The notes under the pieces: generated by a model | The model's input: only the letters and a program-made list of their open reading frames with translations | The model's database searches: none | What the model was told of the DNA's origin: nothing | Position numbers and translations under genes: made by a program | From: Oxalobacteraceae bacterium | Lineage (GTDB): Bacteria > Pseudomonadota > Gammaproteobacteria > Burkholderiales > Burkholderiaceae_D | NCBI GenBank assembly: GCA_030698225.1 | Contig: JAUYNR010000073.1 | Span: forward strand, 40,022-104,021 | Length of the DNA: 64,000 nucleotides | Direction of reading: 5' to 3' | In this document: piece after piece, positions 1 through 9,084 of the stretch | Numbering within the stretch: position 1 is the stretch's first letter | Layout: the number at the start of each line of letters is the position of its first letter

Positions 1-57
1 CGCATCAAAGGAAGCAACGTTAATGTTTTCAAGATCGATCGAAGAGGCGGTAGTCAT
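1..57 (-). CDS. N-terminal fragment of an unidentified gene
   Basis: An ATG on the minus strand at position 57 opens a reading frame that runs off the left edge after 19 codons (begins MTTASSIDLENI). The start region lacks a strong Shine-Dalgarno, and only the first residues are visible, so no function can be given. It is divergent from the deacetylase gene that starts at 411, and the space between them holds a copy of the dispersed repeat. Confidence 0.4.
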   Translation of the reverse strand, partial: MTTASSIDLENINVASFDA

Positions 58-188
58 GCTGTTTTCTAATCAGGAGTGGACGGAAGTGGATCAGGGCGGG
101 CCCGCAAGCGGGTTGGCTGCCGAACCAGACGATAGTGTAGCCGCTCCGGCCATGGCCGCTGCATTCACTTTCGCACATCGAATCTTAT

Positions 189-262
189 AGGGAGTATATG
201 ATTATAAGTGCAACCTTCCGCAATATTTAATTGCGTATCTTAAAATACATATATCAGTATAA
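189..262 (+). repeat. Dispersed 72-bp repeat, copy 1
   Basis: GGAGTAT at 191-197, CCGCA at 218-222, TTGCG at 231-235, AAAATACAT at 242-250 and CAGTAT at 255-260. The two outer motifs begin 64 bp apart, as in the other copies in this window. It sits in the 353-bp space between two divergent genes; I see no gene in the rest of that space. Confidence 0.75.
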
Positions 263-410
263 TTTAAGGATAGCAGCTGCAGCCAGATCATCGCGGGCGG
301 CAGCAGGATTCCCGAAGGGCGGCTGGCAACTTGCGCCATATTAAGCCTGGCGCCGGATACAATCTCTACAATCAAAAAATAACATCCGAATCATCAGCCA
401 GGAGACCCGC

Positions 411-1337
411 TTGCTACCCGCTTACATTTCCCACCCGGATTGCATCAAGCATGACATGGGCGATCAGAATCCCGAATGCCCTGAACGCATAGGTGCAATC
501 AGCGACCACTTGCTGATCAAGGGCTTGCTCGATTACATGATGCCGTACGACGCGCCGCTGGCGACCGAACAGCAACTGGCGCAAGCCCATTCGACACTGT
601 ATATCCATGAACTGGCGGCCCAGGTGCCGGCCAGCGGCTTTTACCAGGTCGATCCCGATACGCGCATGAATCCGTACACCTATCAGGCCGCATTGCGCGC
701 CGCCGGCGCAGCGGTGCTGGCGACCGACCTGGTGGTCAGTGGCGAAGCGCCGGTGGCCTTTTGCAACGTGCGCCCGCCCGGCCACCATGCCGAACGCGCC
801 GCGGCCGGCGGCTTCTGCTTCTTCAACAATGTGGCGGTCGGCATCCGTCACGCGCTCAACGTGCACGGCTTGCAGCGGGTGGCGCTGGTGGATTTTGACG
901 TCCACCACGGCAACGGCAGCGAAGACATCCTGCATGACGATCCGCGCGTGCTGATGTGCTCCATCTTCGAGACCGGCCTCTACCCATTTTCAGGCGCAGT
1001 GCCGCGCGGACCGAACATGATCAACGTCGGCTTGCCGGCGCGCTCCGGATCGGAAGCATTTCGCGCCGCAGTCGATATGCACTGGATCCCGGCGCTGGAT
1101 GCATTCCGGCCGCAGATGCTATTCATTTCGGCCGGATTCGACGGCCACCGCGAAGACGACATGGGCAACCTCGGGCTGGTGGAGTCCGATTACGCCTGGG
1201 TCACCCAGCAACTGGTCGCCGTTGCCAAACGCCACGCCCACGGCCGCATCGTGTCCTGCCTGGAAGGCGGCTACGTGCTGTCGCCGCTGGCGCGCAGCGT
1301 CGCCGCCCACGTCCGGGTACTGATTGGCGCCGATTGA
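411..1337 (+). CDS. Histone-deacetylase-family deacetylase
   Basis: This 308-residue protein belongs to the zinc-dependent histone deacetylase/acetylpolyamine amidohydrolase family, which removes acetyl groups from lysine side chains or polyamines. The metal and catalytic signature is intact: RPPGHH with the His pair at 125-126, DFDVHHGNG (Zn ligands Asp163 and His165), and AGFDGH with the third ligand Asp244. EGGY lies at 285-288. The start is a TTG preceded by AGGAG with about 6 nt spacing, and no better upstream start was seen. The next gene, 34 bp downstream on the same strand, encodes a Pat-type acetyltransferase, so the pair may act on the same targets. The substrate is not predictable from sequence. 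Confidence 0.9.
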   Translation: MLPAYISHPDCIKHDMGDQNPECPERIGAISDHLLIKGLLDYMMPYDAPLATEQQLAQAHSTLYIHELAAQVPASGFYQVDPDTRMNPYTYQAALRAAGAAVLATDLVVSGEAPVAFCNVRPPGHHAERAAAGGFCFFNNVAVGIRHALNVHGLQRVALVDFDVHHGNGSEDILHDDPRVLMCSIFETGLYPFSGAVPRGPNMINVGLPARSGSEAFRAAVDMHWIPALDAFRPQMLFISAGFDGHREDDMGNLGLVESDYAWVTQQLVAVAKRHAHGRIVSCLEGGYVLSPLARSVAAHVRVLIGAD

Positions 1338-1371
1338 TTTTTTCTGATTCTCTCTGATAAGTGGAAACCGC

Positions 1372-4050
1372 ATGGACATGCATCACCTGACACCGCTGTT
1401 TTCTCCCCACTCGATCGTGGTATTCGCAGGCGATACCGAGACGCCCGATACCCAGACCGCGCATGCCAGGCTGCTGGTAAAACAACTGAAGAACGGCGGC
1501 TATGCTGGTCCGCTGACTTTTCTCGACATCAACATGCGCGGCACGCTGTCCGATCTGGCCCAGTCACGGGTGGATCTGGCAATCATCGCGCTGCCCGGCG
1601 CACAGTTGGCGGCGGCGCTGGAAGTGGCGGGCCGGATCCAGTGCAAGGCTGCGCTGATTGTTTCCAGCGGGGTAGACGCAGTTCTGGCGGCCGAGTTGCA
1701 CGCAATCGCACGCTTGCACGGGATCCACTTGCTGGGACCGAACTGCCTGGGTTTCCAGCATCCGAAAGCCGGCATCAACGCCAGCGTGCTGGGGACGATG
1801 GCCAAGCCGGGATCGCTGTCGCTGGTGTCGCAATCGGGCGCGTTGACCGCATCGGTACTGGACTGGGCCGACAAGAACGGCATCGGCTTCGCTTCCGTGG
1901 TTTCACTCGGCGCCAACACCGCAGTCGATATCGCCGAAGTGCTCGATTACCTGGCGAGCGACCGCGAAACCCTGAGCATCGTGGTGTACATGGAAGGGAT
2001 TCGCGATGCGCGGCGCTTCATGAGCGCGCTACGGGCCGCAGCCACTGCGAAACCGGTGATCGTGATGAAGTCCGGCCGCCAGCCGGCCGGTTCGCGCGCC
2101 GCCCTGACCCATTCCGGCGCCATCGTCGGCAGCGACGAAGTGTTCGATGCCGCGTTGCGACGTGCCGGCGCGGTGCGGGTACGCACCTTCGCCCAGCTGT
2201 TTTCTGCCGCAAAATGTCTGGCCTCGCGCTACCAGCCGGTCGGCCGGCGGCTGGCCGTGATTACCAATGGCGGCGGCCCGGGCGTACTGGCAGCCGACTG
2301 GGCCAGCGACCTCGGTCTGACGCTGGGCGTACTCTCGGCCGACGCCGGCAGCGCACTGCAATTGCAGTTGCCGGCGCTGGCCACGCTGCAGGGCTTGATC
2401 GACCTGTCGGAAGAAGCCGACGCCAGCCACTACCGGGCCGCACTCAGCACCTGCGCGACAGACGGGTCGATCGACGGCATCCTGGTGATTCTATCGCCCA
2501 AGCCGGAACTCGATGTGAATGCCATCGCGCAAACCCTGGCCGAATTGCAGCCGGGCATCGGCAAACCGCTGATCACCTGCTGGATGGGCGATGCGCAGGT
2601 TGCCGAAGCACGCAACATCCTGAGCGACGCCGGCATTCCGACCTTCCGCACCCCGGAAGCAGCGGTGGATGCCTTCAGCAACATCGCCTCGTTCTATCGC
2701 AACCAGCAATTGCTGCTGCAAACCCCGCCGCCGCTGACACATTTGGCACAACCCGATGTCGAAGGTGCCCGTATCCTGATTGAAAGCGTGCTGGCCGAGC
2801 GCCGCAAGGTACTCACCGAAATGGAATCGAAGGCGTTGCTGGCGGCCTTCCATATCCCGCTGACCAAGACCATTCTGGCCCGTTCCGCGACAGAGGCGAT
2901 CCTGATTGCCAACCAACTGGGCTACCCGGTCGCGCTAAAGATCGACTCGCCCGACATTTCGCACAAGTCCGACGTGCACGGGGTGGCGCTCAATGTATCG
3001 AATGCCGCATCGGTGCGCGATATCTGGCAGGACATGATGGCAGCGGTCGCACGCCTGCGCCCGGATGCCCATATCAACGGCGTGACGATACAGAACATGT
3101 CGGGCAAGCCGGAAGGTCGCGAGCTGTACATCGGCGTGACCACCGATGTGCCGTTCGGCCCGGTGATTTCCTTCGGTGCCGGCGGTACCATGATCGAACT
3201 GATCGCCGACCGCGCGGTGGAACTGCCGCCGCTGAACCAGTTTCTGGCCCGACACCTGATCGACCGGGTGCGCTCGGCCGAGACGCTGGGCGCCTGGCGC
3301 GGCATGCCGCCCGCCCACAGAGAGTCGCTGGAGCAGATACTGCTGCGGGTGTCGGAAATGGTCTGCGCACTGCCGCAATTGCGCGAAATGGACATCAATC
3401 CGGTGATTGTCGACGCCGCCGGAGCACTGGTGGTGGATGCCCGCATCGTCATCGACCAGGGATCGGCCAGGCCGCAAAAATACGGCCATCTGGCGATTCT
3501 GCCCTACCCGTCTGACTACGAGCAGGAGTGGCCAATGCGTAGCGGCGACAGATATACGGTGCGCCCGATCCGCCCTGACGATGCCGAGATGATCCAGACT
3601 TTCGTACGCGAATTGTCGCCCAATAGCCGCTATATGCGCTTCATTTCCTCGATGCGTGAACTGCCGTCGAAGATGTTGGCGCGCTACACCTTGATCGATT
3701 ACGACCGCGAAATGGCGCTGATAGCGGTGCATCACGTACGCAGCCCCGACCCGGCCGGCGGCATCAGGGAAACCGAGCAGATGATCGGGGTTTCACGCTA
3801 TATCACCAATCCGGATTTGCGCAGTTGCGAATTCTCATTGGCGATTGCCGACGCATTCGGCGGTCAGGGACTGGGTTCGCGAATGATGTTGTCAATCATG
3901 GATTTCGCGCGCAACAGGGGTTTGTCGCAAATTGAAGGTTTGGTGTTAAGCAAAAATACGGCGATGCTGAAACTGATGCACAGTCTCGGCTTTACAGTCA
4001 AACCCTATACGGATGACCCGGATTTCCGCCTTTGCACCAAACTGTTGTAG
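1372..4050 (+). CDS. Pat/YfiQ-type protein lysine acetyltransferase (acyl-CoA synthetase-GNAT fusion)
   Basis: This 892-residue protein has the full Pat/PatZ layout. A CoA-binding domain comes first, then a succinyl-CoA-ligase-like region, an ATP-grasp region (about 480-700) and a C-terminal GNAT acetyltransferase domain starting near residue 727 (YTVRPIRPDD). Characterised relatives acetylate metabolic enzymes such as acetyl-CoA synthetase. A THSGA motif near residue 247 matches the phosphohistidine segment of NDP-forming acyl-CoA synthetases, so ligase activity might be retained, whereas some Pat proteins have lost that histidine. It follows the deacetylase gene by 34 bp and is probably co-transcribed. 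ADP-forming acyl-CoA synthetase activity is the alternative or additional role. Confidence 0.88.
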   Translation: MDMHHLTPLFSPHSIVVFAGDTETPDTQTAHARLLVKQLKNGGYAGPLTFLDINMRGTLSDLAQSRVDLAIIALPGAQLAAALEVAGRIQCKAALIVSSGVDAVLAAELHAIARLHGIHLLGPNCLGFQHPKAGINASVLGTMAKPGSLSLVSQSGALTASVLDWADKNGIGFASVVSLGANTAVDIAEVLDYLASDRETLSIVVYMEGIRDARRFMSALRAAATAKPVIVMKSGRQPAGSRAALTHSGAIVGSDEVFDAALRRAGAVRVRTFAQLFSAAKCLASRYQPVGRRLAVITNGGGPGVLAADWASDLGLTLGVLSADAGSALQLQLPALATLQGLIDLSEEADASHYRAALSTCATDGSIDGILVILSPKPELDVNAIAQTLAELQPGIGKPLITCWMGDAQVAEARNILSDAGIPTFRTPEAAVDAFSNIASFYRNQQLLLQTPPPLTHLAQPDVEGARILIESVLAERRKVLTEMESKALLAAFHIPLTKTILARSATEAILIANQLGYPVALKIDSPDISHKSDVHGVALNVSNAASVRDIWQDMMAAVARLRPDAHINGVTIQNMSGKPEGRELYIGVTTDVPFGPVISFGAGGTMIELIADRAVELPPLNQFLARHLIDRVRSAETLGAWRGMPPAHRESLEQILLRVSEMVCALPQLREMDINPVIVDAAGALVVDARIVIDQGSARPQKYGHLAILPYPSDYEQEWPMRSGDRYTVRPIRPDDAEMIQTFVRELSPNSRYMRFISSMRELPSKMLARYTLIDYDREMALIAVHHVRSPDPAGGIRETEQMIGVSRYITNPDLRSCEFSLAIADAFGGQGLGSRMMLSIMDFARNRGLSQIEGLVLSKNTAMLKLMHSLGFTVKPYTDDPDFRLCTKLL

Positions 4051-4074
4051 GACCCGGCGGATAAACGCTATTCG

Positions 4075-4788
4075 CTAAAACTGTTCGTACCCCAGCAGAT
4101 AGCGCCATTGTCCTACCGGCAAGCCGGCCAGCGGCATGCGCCCGATACGAATGCGCCGCATGGCTTCTACGCGCAGACCGACTGCCTTGCACATGTGGGC
4201 GATCTGGCCGTCTTGTGCGCCTTTGACCGCAAAGCGCAATCGGGTTTCACTTTGCCAACTGACCTTGACCGGCGCCAGCGGCCGGCCATTAAAGTACAGT
4301 CCGTGATTGAGCAATGCGAGCCCGTTCGGTACCAGCTCAGCACTGACATCGACGATGAATTCCTGCTCGATTCGGGATGCCTCATCAATCAATTTGCACT
4401 TGATTCGCCAATCCTGGGTAAATACCATCAATCCGCTGGATGTCGCATCCAAAGCATCTGTCATGCTCAGATCTGTCAGATGTCGCTTCAAGAAACGGAT
4501 ACCGGAACGATCAGCGGCGATACGATTTTCGGTGCTGATGCAAGCCGGCGCGTTCTGCGCCGCCATCCCGACCGGCTTGTGCAGCAAGATGGTGACCGGC
4601 AATGCAGGAATCAAAGTGGCGTGCGGCAGGCGCTCCACCATCTGCTGCGGCAACACCCTGAAGCCGGGCTCTTCGATCACCTGCCCATCGACCAAAATCC
4701 AGCCACCCTCGATATATTGTTCGGCTTCGCGCCGCGAACATGAGACGACTTCGGCAACGCGTTTGGCCAGGCGAACGGATTCTGTCAT
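4075..4788 (-). CDS. RluF/RsuA-family RNA pseudouridine synthase
   Basis: The 237-residue product combines an N-terminal S4 RNA-binding domain (RLAKRVAEVVSCSRREAEQY and following) with a pseudouridine synthase domain. The catalytic Asp lies in DALDATSSGLMVF, a divergent form of the usual GRLDxxTxGL motif. The C-terminal QIAHMC segment corresponds to QIRRMC of RluF-like enzymes. It probably isomerises a uridine in rRNA or tRNA, but the exact site cannot be told. The frame extends upstream to a GTG at 4836. I prefer the ATG at 4788 because the S4 domain begins a few residues later and the extra segment resembles no known extension. It converges with the Pat gene. Confidence 0.8.
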   Translation of the reverse strand: MTESVRLAKRVAEVVSCSRREAEQYIEGGWILVDGQVIEEPGFRVLPQQMVERLPHATLIPALPVTILLHKPVGMAAQNAPACISTENRIAADRSGIRFLKRHLTDLSMTDALDATSSGLMVFTQDWRIKCKLIDEASRIEQEFIVDVSAELVPNGLALLNHGLYFNGRPLAPVKVSWQSETRLRFAVKGAQDGQIAHMCKAVGLRVEAMRRIRIGRMPLAGLPVGQWRYLLGYEQF

Positions 4789-4869
4789 GGTAACGCTCGA
4801 ATGAATTGGAATCGCGCATTGTAACCGGCGCAACACGAAGGAAGAGTGAATCGGACCGAGCCGAATTGT

Positions 4870-5085
4870 TTATATTGCGGCGAGCAAGCGATGCGCCAGG
4901 GCCTTGGCCTCATCCAGCGCTTCATTCGAAGAACTGGAAACTGTTTCGACGTTGTGCCGCACTTCAGTATGGCCGGTTTTGGTCTGGTTCTTGAGCAACA
5001 CTGTGCCCTGGAATCGATCATTACCCAGTATCAGCACATCAACTTCAGCCTTGAAATTGCCTTTTGTATAACTAAGCAGGGCCAT
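4870..5085 (-). CDS. Small conserved-looking protein, function unknown
   Basis: A 71-codon ORF with a strong Shine-Dalgarno (AAGGAG about 7 nt before ATG). The product is soluble, with no signal peptide or membrane segment. It has a beta-rich first half (FKAEVDVLILGN) and an amphipathic C-terminal helix rich in Ala, Leu and Glu. I do not recognise the family. The good ribosome binding site and normal amino-acid composition support a real gene rather than a shadow frame. It lies between the pseudouridine synthase and another small minus-strand ORF. Confidence 0.65.
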   Translation of the reverse strand: MALLSYTKGNFKAEVDVLILGNDRFQGTVLLKNQTKTGHTEVRHNVETVSSSSNEALDEAKALAHRLLAAI

Positions 5086-5164
5086 ATCCCACTCCTTGAT
5101 CGCCAGAATGCATGGGCTAATAACGATGCAGAGACCCCGGCTGAATGTGCAGTCCCTACTTTAA

Positions 5165-5314
5165 CTAGGTGCCGCTCGGATTATGGTCCGGCACCGGTGG
5201 TTCATCCATAGGCTCGGGCAAGCGCTCCGGCAATTCAGGCTCTTCCACCGGTTCGGGCGTGGGCGCCTGATGCTCGCAGACTAAAACGCTGGTAATTTTT
5301 CGCATGTCAAACAT
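5165..5314 (-). CDS. Small proline/glutamate-rich protein, function unknown
   Basis: A 49-residue ORF starting at ATG 5314, preceded by GGAGG with 8 nt spacing. The N-terminal 15 residues (MFDMRKITSVLV) are followed by an acidic Pro/Glu tail built of PEP/EPE steps. The frame is open further upstream, but the ribosome binding site fixes the start here. No domain is recognised. The tail looks disordered. It could be a short secreted or regulatory peptide, but nothing in the sequence says which. Confidence 0.5.
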   Translation of the reverse strand: MFDMRKITSVLVCEHQAPTPEPVEEPELPERLPEPMDEPPVPDHNPSGT

Positions 5315-5381
5315 TGCATCCCTCCGCGCAAATATGCCACTGAGTAACGTTAGCATCGCAATCTGAAACCGCATTGAGATT

Positions 5382-5439
5382 GCGCATATCTGCTTGCAAC
5401 AACCCCGGCTACCGGTAGTTGTTGCAAGCAGATATGCGC
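5382..5439. repeat. 22-bp perfect inverted repeat with 14-nt loop
   Basis: Arms at 5382-5403 and 5418-5439 are exact reverse complements, and the loop is 5404-5417. It lies in the 220-bp intergenic space between the small Pro-rich ORF and the lipoprotein gene. There is no T-run beside it, so a simple intrinsic terminator is unlikely. The rest of this space shows no gene. Confidence 0.85.
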
Positions 5440-5534
5440 TCTGTTACCCAAGAGAATCAATATTGCCCGGATGCACGCAGTGCAGCGATGACCGCCGCAA
5501 CTTCAATCCAGCGTTAACTGACGCTCAAGCAATC

Positions 5535-6008
5535 TCAGTAACGATAGACGCGGTTGCCATCGATACGTACGCGATTGCCGATACGTAAGTCGGCAATGCT
5601 GTCCTGGGTTATGGTCTGGTAACCACCATTGTTCAGCCGCACCGTAATCTGGTACATGTCGCGCGTCTGTGCCCGATTGCTTTGCTCTATCTGGTTACCG
5701 GCCATTGCGCCACCGACCACCCCGGCAACGGTCGCGACCGCCTTGCCGCTGCCGCCGCCGATCTGGTTACCGAGCAGACCGCCGACTACGCCGCCGACCA
5801 CGGCGCCGGCCCCCACACCGCCGCCGGCATTGCCCCGCACCATCTGAATCGAATCAACAACGCCATATTCGCTATACTGGGGTTGCGATGATTGCGTGCT
5901 GCCAGGATAAGGCTGCGAAACCGGCATCGGATTGTAGGGGCTGGCACAGCCGCTCAAGACTGCTGCTGCCAAAATAAAAGTCGCTGCAACCGTATAGTTT
6001 GTTTTCAT
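5535..6008 (-). CDS. Glycine-zipper outer-membrane lipoprotein, SlyB-like
   Basis: The 157-residue precursor has a lipoprotein signal peptide ending in LSGC (Cys21), which predicts lipidation and outer-membrane anchoring. A central glycine-zipper segment (repeated GxxxG, roughly residues 60-105) is followed by a small C-terminal beta domain (YQITVRLNNGGYQTI). This matches the 17-kDa surface antigen/SlyB/PcP family that supports envelope integrity. The start is fixed by AGGAGA 6 nt upstream. It is transcribed alone, with the 22-bp inverted repeat downstream. Confidence 0.88.
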   Translation of the reverse strand: MKTNYTVAATFILAAAVLSGCASPYNPMPVSQPYPGSTQSSQPQYSEYGVVDSIQMVRGNAGGGVGAGAVVGGVVGGLLGNQIGGGSGKAVATVAGVVGGAMAGNQIEQSNRAQTRDMYQITVRLNNGGYQTITQDSIADLRIGNRVRIDGNRVYRY

Positions 6009-6161
6009 GATTTCTCCTGTGGGTGGATTGCTGCCATATTAAACATCGGCTCCACACACGAAGCTATGCATAATGGGTAAGGACTGAAACAAACGGTAAC
6101 AATCTGCTGCTTCGATTTTTTATTATCTACAGCAGCACAAGATGCATGCACATCAAATGTC

Positions 6162-6196
6162 GAAAAAAAAAGCCCGCAGACCTTTCGGTGCGGGCT
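6162..6196 (-). terminator. Intrinsic terminator downstream of prfC
   Basis: Stem arms at 6171-6178 and 6189-6196 (AGCCCGCA with its complement) are followed on the minus strand by a run of Ts. It lies about 115 bp past the prfC stop. The rest of the 304-bp space 6009-6312 shows no gene. Confidence 0.9.
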
Positions 6197-6312
6197 AAAT
6201 CCAATCTTTTTAAGGAGTTGGAGGAGACAAATTCATAATATCGCAATGCAACATATATGTCTTCTCAAGATTTATGATGTCGGATATTTCCACTTAGAAT
6301 AGTCGACTTGTA

Positions 6313-7983
6313 TTAAGCCAATTTTGCCGCATGTTCGCGTGTCGCATGGAAAGTCAATTGCGGCCAGCGCTCTTGGGTTAGCTTGAGATTGATACCGGAC
6401 GAAGCCAGATAAGCCAGATTCCCGGCCGCATCATGAGCGAGACTATGTCCGGCAGATGATTTTTCGAAATCCGCCAGCATGCGCTTGTCTTCCGCCGTCA
6501 CCCAGCGCGCACTGCTGATGCTGGTACCTTCAAATACCGCATCGACCCCATATTCATTTTTCAGGCGACTGGCAACCACTTCGAACTGCAGCACACCGAC
6601 TGCACCCAGGATCAATTCGCCGCCATGTGCCGGCTTAAAGACCTGAACTGCGCCCTCTTCGCCCAGTTGCTGCAAGCCTTTATGCAACTGCTTGACCTTG
6701 AGTGGATTCAGTATCCGTACGCTGCGGAAAAAGTCCGGTGCAAAATACGGGATCCCGGTGAACTGCAGAAATTCGCCCTCGGAAAAACTGTCCCCAATCT
6801 GCATATTGCCGTGATTCGGCAGACCGATGATATCGCCAGCGTATGCCTCTTCCACCTGTTCCCTGTTGGAAGCCATGAAAGTGACCACATTCGAGACGCG
6901 AATCTCACGATTCAGGCGCAGATGCTTGATTTTCATGCCGCGCTCAAAGCGACCGGAACACACGCGCAAAAAGGCAATCCGATCCCGATGTGCGGGATCC
7001 ATATTGGCCTGAATCTTGAAGACAAAGCCGGAAAACGGGACTTCGGTCGGCGTTACGGATCGCACGCTGGCATCCCTGGCCAGCGGCGCCGGCGCCCATT
7101 CCAGCAGTGCATCAAGAATCTCACGTACGCCAAAATTATTGATCGCCGAACCAAAAAATACCGGTGTTTGCGTACCCGCCAGATAAGCATCCAGATCGAA
7201 CGGATGCGAAGCTCCATGGACCAGTTCGACTTCCATCTTGAGTTGCTGGATCTCGAGTGGAAACATTTCTGCCAGGCGCGGATTATCTATGCCCTTGATG
7301 ATTTCGAATTCCTGATCCGCACGTTCCGAGCCTGCAGAAAACAACTTGATCTCATCGTGAATCAAGTGATACACGCCACGGAAAGTCTTACCCATGCCAA
7401 TCGGCCATGTGACTGGCGCGCACTGGATTTTCAGTACCGACTCGACCTCATCGAGCAGTTCCAGAGGATCTCTGGTCTCGCGGTCCATCTTGTTCATGAA
7501 AGTCAGAATCGGTGTATTGCGCATCCGGCAAACATTGAGCAGCTTGATAGTCTGCGCCTCGACACCCTTGGCTGCATCAATCGCCATCAACGCTGAATCG
7601 ACCGCCGTCAATACCCGATAAGTATCTTCAGAAAAATCCTGGTGACCCGGAGTATCCAAAAGATTCACCACATGATCGCGATACTCGAACTGCATCACCG
7701 AACTTGCAACCGATATGCCGCGTTGCTTTTCGATTTCCATCCAGTCCGAAGTCGCATGGCGACCGCTCTTTCTGGCCTTCACCGTGCCTGCAAGTTGAAT
7801 CGCGCCGGAAAACAATAACAGTTTCTCAGTCAACGTGGTCTTGCCGGCATCCGGATGTGAAATGATGCCAAAGGTGCGGCGACGCCTAACTTCACGGGCA
7901 ATCTGTCCGACGGATACTTCACGGATCACAGGTGCAACGGTATCAATGGCTTCAGTGATTGGGGTATCGATGGTAGTAGACAT
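6313..7983 (-). CDS. prfC: Peptide chain release factor 3
   Basis: RF3 is the translational GTPase that recycles RF1 and RF2 from the ribosome after termination. The 556-residue protein has the GTPase P-loop SHPDAGKTT, the effector/G2 segment with [13 protein letters not shown] (G3) and NKMD (G4), followed by domain II and the C-terminal RF3 domain ([13 protein letters not shown]). Its length is close to the usual 530 residues, with about 25 extra N-terminal residues (TDTPITEAI region) before the conserved start. It stands alone and ends at its own terminator (6162-6196). Confidence 0.97.
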   Translation of the reverse strand: MSTTIDTPITEAIDTVAPVIREVSVGQIAREVRRRRTFGIISHPDAGKTTLTEKLLLFSGAIQLAGTVKARKSGRHATSDWMEIEKQRGISVASSVMQFEYRDHVVNLLDTPGHQDFSEDTYRVLTAVDSALMAIDAAKGVEAQTIKLLNVCRMRNTPILTFMNKMDRETRDPLELLDEVESVLKIQCAPVTWPIGMGKTFRGVYHLIHDEIKLFSAGSERADQEFEIIKGIDNPRLAEMFPLEIQQLKMEVELVHGASHPFDLDAYLAGTQTPVFFGSAINNFGVREILDALLEWAPAPLARDASVRSVTPTEVPFSGFVFKIQANMDPAHRDRIAFLRVCSGRFERGMKIKHLRLNREIRVSNVVTFMASNREQVEEAYAGDIIGLPNHGNMQIGDSFSEGEFLQFTGIPYFAPDFFRSVRILNPLKVKQLHKGLQQLGEEGAVQVFKPAHGGELILGAVGVLQFEVVASRLKNEYGVDAVFEGTSISSARWVTAEDKRMLADFEKSSAGHSLAHDAAGNLAYLASSGINLKLTQERWPQLTFHATREHAAKLA

Positions 7984-8233
7984 GTAGATGGCCTGAAAGG
8001 CGTAAATCTGAAGGCATTATGTATATCTAATGACTGAAAAAAATTGCGCCAAAAGCGTCGAACTCCGATCGCTGTATTTGGCCGCATCCGGTGATGCAAG
8101 AACAAACTGGAAAAGATTATTGCCCTTGACTCAATCACTGCCATCATGTGGCGACAACGAAAAATGTCTGATTGATGGTGTGATTAAGCGGGAAATCGCA
8201 ATTCTGCCAATATCCGCTGCTATTGGCACTTAC

Positions 8234-8641
8234 TTATTGCCGCAAAAGAAGTAGTATTTCCTCTAACTCGGCGCGGATGCCAATTAATTTCTCATTCGTT
8301 ATCGAATTCGAAACGGCTCTGACACCATCTGGACTCTCGACATTGTCAACCACCTCTCCAGTCACGCGGCCATCCAGCTTGTTGCGAGCGCCATTGATGG
8401 TGAAGCCCTGCTCGTACAATAACTCGCGGATACGTCGGATCAATAAGACTTCATGGTGCTGATAATAACGCCTGTTGCCGCGGCGCTTGACAGGCTTCAA
8501 CTGGGTGAACTCTTGCTCCCAGTAGCGCAAAACATGCGGTTTGACGCCACATAAATCACTAACTTCACCGATGGTGAAATATCGCTTTGCCGGGATCGGA
8601 GGCAAAGCGATTAATTCTTGCTTATTGATTCGATCATTCAT
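8234..8641 (-). CDS. MerR-family transcriptional regulator
   Basis: The 135-residue protein has an N-terminal MerR winged helix-turn-helix (YFTIGEVSDLCGVKPHVLRYWE, residues about 21-42, then RGNRRYY). A short C-terminal helix (LEEILLLLR) probably dimerises. There are no metal-binding cysteines, so it is not a classic metal sensor. It follows ihfA by 8 bp as the last gene of the thrS-to-ihfA operon, its usual place in Burkholderiales. The target is unknown. The 250-bp gap to prfC shows no gene. Confidence 0.9.
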   Translation of the reverse strand: MNDRINKQELIALPPIPAKRYFTIGEVSDLCGVKPHVLRYWEQEFTQLKPVKRRGNRRYYQHHEVLLIRRIRELLYEQGFTINGARNKLDGRVTGEVVDNVESPDGVRAVSNSITNEKLIGIRAELEEILLLLRQ

Positions 8642-8649
8642 CAGTGATC

Positions 8650-9063
8650 TCAGGCGGCACGGGTGGAAGGCTTGGTATTGATATCGTCAACCATGCCCTT
8701 GAGTTTTTGGCTTGCATGAAAGGTGACCACACGCCGTGCGGTAATCGGAATTTCTTCACCTGTTTTCGGGTTGCGCCCTGGCCTTTGCGGCTTATCTCTT
8801 AGCTGAAAATTACCGAATCCGGACAGTTTGACTGGCTCGCCACGCTCAAGAGCATTACGTATCTCGTCAAAAAAAGTCTCTACCATATCTTTAGCTTCAC
8901 GCTTATTCAGACCGACCTGCTCAAAAAGAAGCTCTGCCAACTCTGCTTTGGTCAGTGTTGGCAAGTTTTTCTCAGCTTGGGATCGAACCCTAGCTTCGAG
9001 CATCGCCCGATTAAGATCGGCATCCAAAACGGATTCAAGTTCGGCAGGATTCACATTATTCAT
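8650..9063 (-). CDS. ihfA: Integration host factor subunit alpha
   Basis: IHF-alpha pairs with IHF-beta to bend DNA in replication, recombination and transcription. The histone-like fold is clear: [22 protein letters not shown], then LSGFGNF, and the DNA-intercalating arm [14 protein letters not shown]. The predicted 137 residues exceed the usual 100. The extra N-terminal stretch of about 35 residues ([20 protein letters not shown]) lacks a convincing Shine-Dalgarno, so the true start may be the internal ATG at residue 21. It sits between pheT (21 bp upstream) and the MerR gene, as in most proteobacteria. Confidence 0.93.
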   Translation of the reverse strand: MNNVNPAELESVLDADLNRAMLEARVRSQAEKNLPTLTKAELAELLFEQVGLNKREAKDMVETFFDEIRNALERGEPVKLSGFGNFQLRDKPQRPGRNPKTGEEIPITARRVVTFHASQKLKGMVDDINTKPSTRAA

Positions 9064-9084
9064 TTCGAGTATTCTCAGCTGACC

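Noticed and set aside
1641..2783. Long plus-strand frame of 380 codons
   Set aside because: Lies in another frame of the acetyltransferase gene and has an Arg-rich shadow composition.
6625..7596. Plus-strand frame of 323 codons
   Set aside because: Antisense to prfC, which is clearly the real gene.
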